A stretch of DNA of 11,686 nucleotides from CAVSZB01 sp964420395 (GTDB lineage: Bacteria > Krumholzibacteriota > Krumholzibacteriia > LZORAL124-64-63): positions 1 through 11,686 of the forward strand of contig CAYQTJ010000094.1 of NCBI GenBank assembly GCA_964420395.1. The letters are read 5' to 3'. The notes under the pieces were generated by a model. That model worked only from the letters and a program-made list of their open reading frames with translations, did not search any database and was not told where the DNA came from. A program made the translations under genes and the position numbers. Shown here in pieces: positions 1-5,352 of the stretch. Position 1 is the stretch's first letter, and every line of letters starts with the position of its first letter.

Positions 1-624
1 GACGGCGGGCCGGAGGCGCCGGCGCCGGGCGGTCCGCGCACCAGCGCCCTGCTCAAGCCGGTCGCCTGGAGCGGGCCGGCCTGCGACGTGCGGGAGTTCG
101 GCCTGGTCGGCGTGCAGCACCTGGTGGAGGAGGCGCAGCTGGCGCCGTTCGACTTCGCCGCCGCCGAGCGGACCGGCGCCGTCTGCCAGGTGCACGGCAG
201 CCTCGCGGCGGTCCGGCGCCAGGCCGAGCGGGCGGTGCTCAACCAGCTGGCCGGCGACCAGCGCCTGCTGCGCCGCCGCGCCAGCTTCGTGCGGGAACGG
301 GTCGCGCTGATCTACTACCCGCTGCACGTCTTCAAGTACGCGGCGCGCGGCCTGCGCTGCCGGCTCGTGCTGGACGGCGTGCGCGGCAACGTCCTGGCCG
401 GGACCCGCCCGGCCGCCACCGAGGACGGCGCCTGGCGCCTGCTCGGCGGCCTGTCGCTCTGGAGCTGCCTCTGGGCCGCCAGCCCGACCGGCGGACTCGG
501 CAGCCTGCCGCTGCTCTGGCTGCTCGACGCCCGCGCGCGCGATGCCGTCGCCTCGCCGCGCGCGCTCGCGCTGCGCGCGCAGGAGACCCTGGCGCCCCCG
601 CGCCGGATCGTGGAGTCGTTCTGA
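1..624 (+). CDS. C-terminal part of an uncharacterised, probably membrane-anchored protein (5' end outside window)
   Basis: The reading frame is open from the first base of the window and stops with TGA at 622-624, giving 207 visible residues; the true start lies upstream. I do not recognise a named family with certainty. Residues 100-136 carry the pattern of a hydrophobic strand with YYPLHVFKY, then RLVLDGVRGNVLAG. This resembles the 'fWPlwvvrY..g..y.v.vDg.tG.v..g' module seen at the ends of zinc-ribbon-containing membrane proteins. Residues 145-176 are hydrophobic (LLGGLSLWSCLWAAS, then LGSLPLLWLLDA) and could form one or two membrane segments just before a charged tail. A downstream zinc-ribbon gene begins 15 bp after the stop, so the two are probably co-transcribed and may work together. 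Any zinc ribbon of this protein itself would be in the missing N-terminal part. Function unknown; that it is a real gene is supported by the clean frame, the operon spacing and the non-random composition. Confidence 0.75.
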   Translation, partial: DGGPEAPAPGGPRTSALLKPVAWSGPACDVREFGLVGVQHLVEEAQLAPFDFAAAERTGAVCQVHGSLAAVRRQAERAVLNQLAGDQRLLRRRASFVRERVALIYYPLHVFKYAARGLRCRLVLDGVRGNVLAGTRPAATEDGAWRLLGGLSLWSCLWAASPTGGLGSLPLLWLLDARARDAVASPRALALRAQETLAPPRRIVESF

Positions 625-625
625 C

Positions 626-632
626 GGAAGGA
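626..632 (+). promoter_or_regulatory. Shine-Dalgarno site for the zinc-ribbon gene
   Basis: GGAAGGA sits in the 15-bp gap between the two plus-strand genes, 7 nt before the GTG at 640. It decides this non-ATG start over later in-frame codons. Confidence 0.6.
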
Positions 633-639
633 ACCGGCC

Positions 640-1413
640 GTGCCGCTCGTGCGTCTGGCGTGCCCCCACTGCGGCGGCGCCCTGCCCGCCCCCCCCGACG
701 CCGTGCTGTTCGCCTGCGCCGCCTGCGGTCGCGCCTGCGCGCTGGCGGGGGGACGCCTGGTCCCGGTGCCGGCCGCCTGCGTGCCGTCCCGGCTGCCGGC
801 CCCCGCGGGCGACGCCGGGCACTACCCCTGCTGGATCTTCCCGGTGACCTGGGCGCCCGCCCCGGCAGGGGCCCCCGCGCCCGACGGGCCGTCGCCCGCC
901 TGGCGCCGGCCGGAGCGGATCGCCGTGCCGTCGCTGGCGCCCGAGAGCGGCGGCGCCTACCTGCGCCTGGCGCGCGCACTGTCGCTGGCGGGCGGCGGGC
1001 CGGCCCCGGTGCCGGGATCGCTGCGCGGCGCGACGGGGGGACAGATCGGCGAGGCGGAGGCGGCGCGCCTGCTGATGACCGTGGCGCTCGCCTGCGTGCC
1101 GGGGGCGCTGCGCCTGAAGCTGCTGGAAGCGGAGGCTCCCCCCCTGCGCGCCGGGCCGGCCGCCCTGGCGTGGCTGCCGTTCGTGCACGCCGGCGGCCGC
1201 CTGCTCGACCTCGTCGCGGGAATCGAAGTGACCGATCGCCTGCTCGGCGCGCCGCCGATGGCCGCCGCCGGCGGCGCCGGCCGCCCGCCGGACCTCGACC
1301 GGGGCGCCCCGACCCCCGGCGCCGACGCGACGGCGCCGGTCTCCCGGACGAAGACCGGCGCCGCCACGGCGCAGCGCGAGCTGGAACCGGTCGGTCCCGC
1401 CCGCGCGCTCTGA
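640..1413 (+). CDS. Small zinc-ribbon protein of unknown function
   Basis: A GTG start at 640 is chosen because GGAAGGA (626-632) lies 7 nt upstream and the protein then begins directly with the zinc ribbon. The product has 257 residues. Cys8 and Cys11 (CPHC) with Cys26 and Cys29 (CAAC) form a typical four-cysteine zinc ribbon knuckle pair. A segment YPCWIFPVTWAP (about residues 67-78) recalls the 'f-P-f-W' strand found after such ribbons. The middle is a mixed alpha/beta-like region without recognisable motifs. The last 45 or so residues are Pro/Gly/Ala/Thr-rich and probably disordered. There is no signal peptide or convincing membrane helix, so a cytoplasmic location is likely. It follows the partial gene at 1-624 by 15 bp and converges with the cyclophilin gene 11 bp downstream. 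I do not know its function; a metal-binding accessory or adaptor to the upstream membrane protein is only an inference. Confidence 0.8.
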   Translation: MPLVRLACPHCGGALPAPPDAVLFACAACGRACALAGGRLVPVPAACVPSRLPAPAGDAGHYPCWIFPVTWAPAPAGAPAPDGPSPAWRRPERIAVPSLAPESGGAYLRLARALSLAGGGPAPVPGSLRGATGGQIGEAEAARLLMTVALACVPGALRLKLLEAEAPPLRAGPAALAWLPFVHAGGRLLDLVAGIEVTDRLLGAPPMAAAGGAGRPPDLDRGAPTPGADATAPVSRTKTGAATAQRELEPVGPARAL

Positions 1414-1424
1414 CGCGAGGCGGC

Positions 1425-2264
1425 TCAGCCGCCCGTCTTGTCCGCCCCGCCCCAGGCCGCGCGCTCCGCGGCCGTCAGCCCGGCGGTGCCGGACACGATC
1501 GTCATCTTCCGGATGTGGAACGGCCGGAGCGGGTTGTCCCGCCCGTCGCGCTCGGCGTTGACGATCCTGTCGACGACCGGCAGCCCGCTCACCACCCGTC
1601 CGAAGATCGTGTACTGCTTGTCGAGGTACGGGGCCTCGTCCACGCAGATGAAGAACTGGCTGCCGGCGGTGTTGGGGTTGTTGGTGCGCGCCATCGACAG
1701 GGTGCCGCGCACGTGACGCTCGGTCGGCGAGAACTCCGATTTCAGGAAGGCCGACTGCGGGTGGAGCCAGACGTACCCCTTCTTCGCGAGCAGCCCGTCG
1801 GCGGCCGCCACCTTCTTCCGCGCCGCCGCCGAGGTGTCGGCGCCCGCGGCGCGCAGCGGCCGGGCCGCGTCCACCACGGCCAGCTCCTCCTTCGTCAGCA
1901 CGTCGGCCCAGGTCGGGCCGCCCATGCCGTCGTCGCCGCGCTCCGCGTTGCGGGTGTTCGGATCCCCGCCCTGGATCATGAAGCCGGGGATCACCCGGTG
2001 GAAGTAGCCGCCGTCGTAGAAGCCCTTGCGCGCGAGGTGCGCGAAGTTGGCCACGTGGTGCGGCGCCAGCTCCGGCCGCAGCACCAGCAGGATGCTGCCC
2101 GAGTCGGTGTCGCAACGCGCGAACAGCGGCTCGGCGGCGCCGGCCGGGACGGCCGCGGCCAGCAGCAGGAGCGCGCCGAGCGCGCACGCCGCGGCCGCGC
2201 GGCGGCCCGCGCCGGCCCGCGGGGTCGGGGAGAGCTCCGGCAGGGCAGGCAGACTGAAGCGCAT
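1425..2264 (-). CDS. Secreted cyclophilin-type peptidyl-prolyl cis-trans isomerase with a large insertion
   Basis: This enzyme catalyses cis-trans isomerisation of X-Pro bonds; the signal peptide puts it in the periplasm. The start at 2264 is chosen over the ATG at 2270 and longer in-frame ATGs because GGAGG (2271-2275) lies 6 nt upstream. The product is 279 residues. Residues 1-44 form a signal peptide: a basic n-region ending in RR, a hydrophobic core ALGALLLLAAAV and a likely AGAA cleavage site. The cyclophilin fold follows. YFHRVIPGFMIQGGDP (87-102) contains the catalytic arginine Arg90, and GTLSMARTNNPNTAGSQFF (187-205) is the second active-site block. YLDKQYTIFGRV (213-224) has Tyr where human CypA has Trp121, as is common in bacterial forms that bind cyclosporin poorly. 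Between the two blocks, residues 108-186 hold an unusually long Ala/Lys-rich insertion, making the protein much longer than PpiA (about 190 residues). It is convergent with the gene ending at 1413 and divergent from the one starting at 2509. Confidence 0.95.
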   Translation of the reverse strand: MRFSLPALPELSPTPRAGAGRRAAAACALGALLLLAAAVPAGAAEPLFARCDTDSGSILLVLRPELAPHHVANFAHLARKGFYDGGYFHRVIPGFMIQGGDPNTRNAERGDDGMGGPTWADVLTKEELAVVDAARPLRAAGADTSAAARKKVAAADGLLAKKGYVWLHPQSAFLKSEFSPTERHVRGTLSMARTNNPNTAGSQFFICVDEAPYLDKQYTIFGRVVSGLPVVDRIVNAERDGRDNPLRPFHIRKMTIVSGTAGLTAAERAAWGGADKTGG

Positions 2265-2270
2265 GATCAT

Positions 2271-2275
2271 CCTCC
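2271..2275 (-). promoter_or_regulatory. Shine-Dalgarno site deciding the cyclophilin start
   Basis: GGAGG on the minus strand lies directly against the ATG at 2270 but 6 nt from the ATG at 2264. Only the latter has workable spacing, so the shorter protein starting MRFSLP is preferred. Confidence 0.65.
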
Positions 2276-2319
2276 GGTTTGACGCGTGAACGCGGCGGCC
2301 CCCGCCGCCGACCCTGCGC

Positions 2320-2348
2320 ATGCTAGCCGCGGCGCGCCCCGGCCGCAA
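2320..2348 (-). promoter_or_regulatory. Candidate sigma-70-type promoter for the cyclophilin gene
   Basis: On the minus strand, TTGCGG (2343-2348) and TAGCAT (2320-2325) are separated by exactly 17 nt. They match the -35 consensus at 3 of 6 and the -10 consensus at 4 of 6 positions. Transcription would begin near 2313 and leave a leader of about 50 nt. That leader contains a GC-rich 7-bp inverted repeat at 2292-2308. In DNA this rich in GC even a partial -10 match is notable, but the call is inferred from pattern only. Confidence 0.3.
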
Positions 2349-2429
2349 GCGCCGGCCGCGGCCGGGCGCTCCCTGCGAGAGAGGACTCCTTCGGTCGCCG
2401 CTGCCGCCGCGCCGCCGGCCGCTCGACGC

Positions 2430-2458
2430 TTGCCCGCGTCCGCGCCAAAACGCATACT
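2430..2458 (+). promoter_or_regulatory. Candidate sigma-70-type promoter for the class-V aminotransferase gene
   Basis: TTGCCC (2430-2435) and CATACT (2453-2458) are separated by 17 nt, each matching consensus at 4 of 6 positions. An A-rich stretch (CAAAAC) lies in the spacer. The predicted start near 2465 would give a leader of about 44 nt to the ATG at 2509. Together with the minus-strand candidate this makes 2265-2508 a divergent promoter region. Inferred from pattern only. Confidence 0.35.
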
Positions 2459-2497
2459 GGTCGCAGTCCGGACCTCACCCGCCACCCCCGCCCGCGC

Positions 2498-2503
2498 AAG
2501 GAG
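2498..2503 (+). promoter_or_regulatory. Shine-Dalgarno site deciding the aminotransferase start
   Basis: AAGGAG lies 5 nt before the ATG at 2509. The frame stays open much further upstream (to an ATG at 2320), but that part is arginine/proline-rich random-looking sequence and overlaps the divergent promoter region. The start at 2509 is therefore clearly preferred. Confidence 0.75.
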
Positions 2504-2508
2504 CCGTG

Positions 2509-3693
2509 ATGCCCGAGATCCACTACCTCGACAATGCCGCCACGGTGTTCCCCAAGCCGGACAGCGTCCTCGCCGCGATGACCTCGTTCTACAGCCGGCT
2601 CGGCGTGAACCCGGGGCGCTCCGGCTACGACCTCTCGGTCGAGGCGGGGCTGGTCGTCGATGCCGCGCGGCGCGCGCTCGACGCGTTCTTCCATAATCCC
2701 GCGCAGGATCACAACCGCCTGATCTTCGCCGCCAACGCCTCCGACGCGCTCAACATCCTCATCCAGGGGCTCGTGCGCCCGGGCGACCACGTCGTCTCCA
2801 CGCAGCTCGAGCACAATTCGGTGCTGCGCCCCCTGTACGTCCTCGAGGACGACGGCGTCATCACCCACGACCTCGCGCCGTTCGACGGCGACGGCTTCGT
2901 CGATCCCGACGACATCGCGCGGCGCATCCGCCCCGAGACCCGGCTGGTCATCGTCAACCACGGCTCGAACGTGCTCGGCACGGTGCAGCCGGTGGCCGAG
3001 ATCGGACGGATCTGCCGCGAGCGCGGCATCCTGTTCGCGATCGACTCCGCCCAGACGGCCGGCCTCGTGCCGATCGACATGGCGGCGATGCAGATCGACG
3101 TGGTGGCGTTCACCGGGCACAAGTCGCTGCTCGGACCGACCGGCATCGGCGGCCTGGCCGTCGGCCCGGACGTGCCGATCCGCAGCACGCGCTGGGGCGG
3201 CACCGGCGTCAAGTCGGCGGTGCGCCGCCATCTCGACGAGTTCCCCTACCGCTGCGAGGTCGGCACCCTCAACACGATCGGCATCGCCGGGCTGCTGGCG
3301 GGGCACGACTGGCTGGCCGAGCGGGGCCTCGCCGCGATCCGGACGCACGAGATGGAGCTGGCGCGCGTGCTGGCCGAGGGGCTGCTCGCGCTCGACGGGG
3401 TGCGGGTCTACTGCGCCGGCTGGGACGAGCGCCACCTGCCGGTCGTGCTCTGCACCGTCGACAACCTGGAGTCGGGCGAGGTCGGCACGATCCTCGACGT
3501 GCAGTACGACATCGCGGTGCGCACCGGCCTGCACTGCGCCCCGCTGGCGCACGAGGGGATCGGCACGGCGCCGCTCGGGGCGGTGCGCTTCAGCGTCGGC
3601 CCGTTCAACGTCCGCGCGGACGTCGACGCGGCGCTCGCCGCCATGCGGGAGATCACGCTTAGCTTCGCGGCGAAGGGGCGGCGCGGCGGCTGA
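2509..3693 (+). CDS. Cysteine desulfurase-family / class-V aminotransferase PLP enzyme
   Basis: This is a pyridoxal-phosphate enzyme of the NifS/SufS-like class V family. The expected reaction is removal of sulfur (or selenium) from cysteine (or selenocysteine) as an enzyme persulfide, giving alanine. The protein has 394 residues, normal for the family, and is cytoplasmic with no signal peptide. It opens with YLDNAATVFPKP, typical of the subgroup modelled as TIGR01977. PLP-site residues are in the expected places: His102 (LEHNS), Asp179 and Gln182 (IDSAQTAG), and His204-Lys205 (FTGHKSLLGPTG), with Lys205 as the Schiff-base lysine. Cys343 in RTGLHCAPLAHE is the likely persulfide-bearing cysteine. 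Asn150 and Asn154 lie where the family binds substrate. No scaffold, SufE-like or selenium gene is visible beside it, so the acceptor and the pathway cannot be told from this window. It is monocistronic here, bounded by a divergent promoter region and a terminator. Confidence 0.95.
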   Translation: MPEIHYLDNAATVFPKPDSVLAAMTSFYSRLGVNPGRSGYDLSVEAGLVVDAARRALDAFFHNPAQDHNRLIFAANASDALNILIQGLVRPGDHVVSTQLEHNSVLRPLYVLEDDGVITHDLAPFDGDGFVDPDDIARRIRPETRLVIVNHGSNVLGTVQPVAEIGRICRERGILFAIDSAQTAGLVPIDMAAMQIDVVAFTGHKSLLGPTGIGGLAVGPDVPIRSTRWGGTGVKSAVRRHLDEFPYRCEVGTLNTIGIAGLLAGHDWLAERGLAAIRTHEMELARVLAEGLLALDGVRVYCAGWDERHLPVVLCTVDNLESGEVGTILDVQYDIAVRTGLHCAPLAHEGIGTAPLGAVRFSVGPFNVRADVDAALAAMREITLSFAAKGRRGG

Positions 3694-3728
3694 CCGGCCC
3701 CCCGCGCCCCGGCGCGCGGCGCAAAAGC

Positions 3729-3756
3729 GCGGGGCCGCCCCGGTGGGCGGCCCCGC
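3729..3756. terminator. Hairpin terminator shared by convergent genes
   Basis: A perfect 12-bp stem (3729-3740 with 3745-3756, almost all G-C pairs) closes on a CGGT tetraloop between the stops of the aminotransferase (3693) and the OmpA lipoprotein (3793). On the minus strand the stem is followed within 2 nt by TTTT (complement of AAAA at 3723-3726), which fits an intrinsic terminator. On the plus strand the tail TGCATTCT is a poorer U-tract. It probably works in both directions, best for the minus-strand lipoprotein transcript. Confidence 0.75.
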
Positions 3757-3792
3757 TGCATTCTGCCCGCGGACGCGGGGACCGGCGGTGCG

Positions 3793-4443
3793 CTACCGGT
3801 TCGGCTTGTGCATGACGATCTGCACGAAGCGGTTGTTGGCGCGCCCCTCGTCGGTGTCGTTGCTGTCCACCGGACGGTACGGGCCGTAGCTGACCGCGGC
3901 GAAGCGCTTCGGGTCGAGCTTGAGGACCTCGGTCAGGTGGCGCACCACGGCGCAGGCGCGGTAGGAGCCGAGCTCCCAGTTGCTGCCCCAGCGCTCGAGG
4001 TAGTCGTTCTTGATCAGCTTGGTGTCGGTGTAGCCCTCGACGTAGACGTCCCAGTCGGGGTGCTGCCCGATGGAGCCGGCGATGGCCTCCATGGTCGGCT
4101 TCATCTCGGTGCGGATCTTGTCGGAGCCGGACTTGAACACCAGCTTGTCCGGAATCCGGATCATCACGGTCTCGTTCATCTGCTCCACCAGGACCGCCTT
4201 GTCCGCCTCGCACTTCTTCAGCCCGGCCCGCACCTCGTCGGCCAGCCGCTGGCAATCGTTGACCGCGGTCTCCCGGCTGCTCAGCTGGGTCTGCAGATCG
4301 GCCACCTGGGCGTCCAGCTCGAGGATGCGCGCCTTGAACTCCTTGCAGGAACTGCAGCCCGCGAGGGCCGCCATCGCCAGCAGGAGCACGCAGATGGCGC
4401 CAGCCCTGGCGACCGCGAGGAGCCTACGCTTCGAATCCTTCAT
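3793..4443 (-). CDS. OmpA-domain (OmpA/MotB-like) peptidoglycan-binding lipoprotein
   Basis: This is a lipoprotein that should tether the outer membrane to peptidoglycan. The start at 4443 is chosen because AAGGAG (4450-4455) lies 6 nt upstream and the 216-residue product then begins with a proper lipoprotein signal; a longer ATG form from 4500 would add a low-complexity tail. The signal has a KDSKRR n-region, a hydrophobic core and the lipobox LAGC with Cys30. Ser31 after it, not Asp, favours export to the outer membrane. Residues 34-95 are heptad-like and probably coiled coil, with extra cysteines (Cys33, Cys64, Cys78). The OmpA C-terminal domain spans about 97-212. It holds VEGYTDTKL with Asp140, NWELGSYRACAVV with Arg162 (equivalents of the two diaminopimelate-binding residues of OmpA), and a late GRANNRFVQI motif. 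The strongest resemblance is to MotB/OmpA-type stand-alone proteins; no flagellar gene is nearby. It follows ktrA on the same strand after 197 bp. Confidence 0.93.
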   Translation of the reverse strand: MKDSKRRLLAVARAGAICVLLLAMAALAGCSSCKEFKARILELDAQVADLQTQLSSRETAVNDCQRLADEVRAGLKKCEADKAVLVEQMNETVMIRIPDKLVFKSGSDKIRTEMKPTMEAIAGSIGQHPDWDVYVEGYTDTKLIKNDYLERWGSNWELGSYRACAVVRHLTEVLKLDPKRFAAVSYGPYRPVDSNDTDEGRANNRFVQIVMHKPNR

Positions 4444-4449
4444 GATCCT

Positions 4450-4455
4450 CTCCTT
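4450..4455 (-). promoter_or_regulatory. Shine-Dalgarno site deciding the OmpA lipoprotein start
   Basis: Minus-strand AAGGAG, 6 nt before the ATG at 4443, supports the start that yields a normal lipoprotein signal peptide. Confidence 0.7.
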
Positions 4456-4578
4456 CTCGCCCTTGGCGCCGGCGCCACCGTCGGCCGCGGCCGCCGCCAT
4501 GCACTGATTCCTGGCTTCACTATCGTATCGGCACCGGCGGCCCGGACTGAAGCGCGCCGCCGGATCGGGGGTAAGGTC

Positions 4579-4606
4579 AACTTAGCGGATCGACCCGGGG
4601 TGGCAA
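4579..4606 (-). promoter_or_regulatory. Weak candidate promoter upstream of the OmpA lipoprotein gene
   Basis: The 197-bp gap 4444-4640 is visibly AT-richer than its surroundings, especially 4574-4646, which also suggests regulatory rather than coding DNA. On the minus strand, TTGCCA (4601-4606, 5 of 6 matches to -35) is followed 16 nt later by TAAGTT (4579-4584, only 3 of 6 matches to -10). A second possible -10, TACGAT (4522-4527, minus strand), lies nearer the gene but lacks a good -35. No clear hairpin terminator for ktrA was seen in the gap, so read-through from ktrA is also possible. Confidence 0.2.
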
Positions 4607-4640
4607 GTCTTTTTCACTTCTTGGCGACTACTGTACTCCT

Positions 4641-5303
4641 CTATGTCAGGTAGCGCGCGAGCACCTCGTCCGGCCCGATCACGTCGATGCGGTCGCCGGC
4701 GTGCAGCCGGATGTCGCCGTGCGGCACCGGCACCAGTTCCTGCTCGTGGCCGCCGGTCTTCGCCCGCACGACCTGCACGAGGTTGAGCTTCTCGGTGCGC
4801 AGCAGCGACAGTTCCGACAGCGTCCGGTCGGCCCACTGCGGCTGCACCCCGATCCGCCGCAGGGAGAAGCCGCGCGGCAGTTCCACGTAGTCGACGACCG
4901 ATTCGTGGACGAGCTGCTCCGCCAGACGGGTCCCCATCTCCTCCTCCGGCATGACGACGCGGTCCGCGCCGATGCTCAGCAACACCTGCCGCCGCAGCGG
5001 GTTGAGCGCCTTGACGACGATCAGCGGCACCCCCATCTGCTTGGCCTGCACCGTGACCAGCACGGTGGCCTCGAAATTCGTGCCGATCGCCACCACGACG
5101 GCGTCCATGTTCGGCACGTCGTAGGCGAGCAGGTTCTCGCGGATGGTCGAATCGAAGGCCACCGCCACCGTCACCTCGTCCTGGATCTCCTCCACCAGGC
5201 GCAGGTCGCGGTCCACGGCGAGCACCTCGATCCCCTCCTTGTAGAGCCGGCGCGCCACGCTGGCGCCGAACTGGCCGAGGCCGAAAACCGCCACTCTTCG
5301 CAT
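4641..5303 (-). CDS. ktrA: KtrA/TrkA-type RCK regulatory subunit of K+ uptake system
   Basis: This is the cytoplasmic nucleotide-sensing gating subunit that assembles as a ring beneath a KtrB-type K+ translocator and controls its activity. The 220-residue length is that of a single-RCK KtrA, not the double TrkA of about 450. The ATG at 5303 has AAGGAG (within 5311-5318) 7 nt upstream. The N-terminal RCK Rossmann domain (1-135) shows the dinucleotide loop GLGQFG (8-13), an acidic end of the second strand (AVDRD, Asp31) and VVVAIGTNFEAT (69-80). GADRVVMPEEEMG (112-124) has Glu120 at the position of the cation-binding Glu125 of Bacillus subtilis KtrA. The RCK_C (TrkA_C) domain covers about 138-220. 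Gln11 replaces the arginine (Arg16) that contacts the ATP gamma-phosphate in B. subtilis KtrA, recalled from that protein. The gene directly follows ktrB, as expected for partners; ligand preference is not determinable here. Confidence 0.95.
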   Translation of the reverse strand: MRRVAVFGLGQFGASVARRLYKEGIEVLAVDRDLRLVEEIQDEVTVAVAFDSTIRENLLAYDVPNMDAVVVAIGTNFEATVLVTVQAKQMGVPLIVVKALNPLRRQVLLSIGADRVVMPEEEMGTRLAEQLVHESVVDYVELPRGFSLRRIGVQPQWADRTLSELSLLRTEKLNLVQVVRAKTGGHEQELVPVPHGDIRLHAGDRIDVIGPDEVLARYLT

Positions 5304-5326
5304 GGGTGCGCTCCTTTTCGCGCGAC

Positions 5327-5346
5327 GCCGCGGCCCCGGCCGCGGC
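5327..5346 (-). other. GC-rich hairpin between ktrB and ktrA
   Basis: A perfect 9-bp inverted repeat (5327-5335 with 5338-5346, 2-nt centre, so in practice a 7-8-bp stem) occupies the 49-bp gap between the ktrB stop and the ktrA ribosome-binding site. No T-run follows it on the minus strand, so it is not a standard terminator. It may stabilise or tune the downstream message, or may merely reflect GC-rich sequence. Confidence 0.3.
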
Positions 5347-5352
5347 CGCGAC

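Noticed and set aside
1419..1433. Palindrome GGCGGCTCAGCCGCC between the converging zinc-ribbon and cyclophilin genes as a terminator
   Set aside because: It overlaps the cyclophilin stop codon, has a single-base centre and lacks a T-run, so it is weak as a terminator and may be coincidence.
660..2282. Plus-strand 540-codon frame spanning the zinc-ribbon gene and the cyclophilin
   Set aside because: It crosses two well-supported genes on opposite strands and has an Arg/Pro/Gly-dominated product, so it is a GC artefact.
2320..2508. Upstream extension of the aminotransferase frame
   Set aside because: Low-complexity Arg/Pro sequence with no ribosome-binding site, whereas the ATG at 2509 has AAGGAG at ideal distance and starts the family's N-terminal motif.
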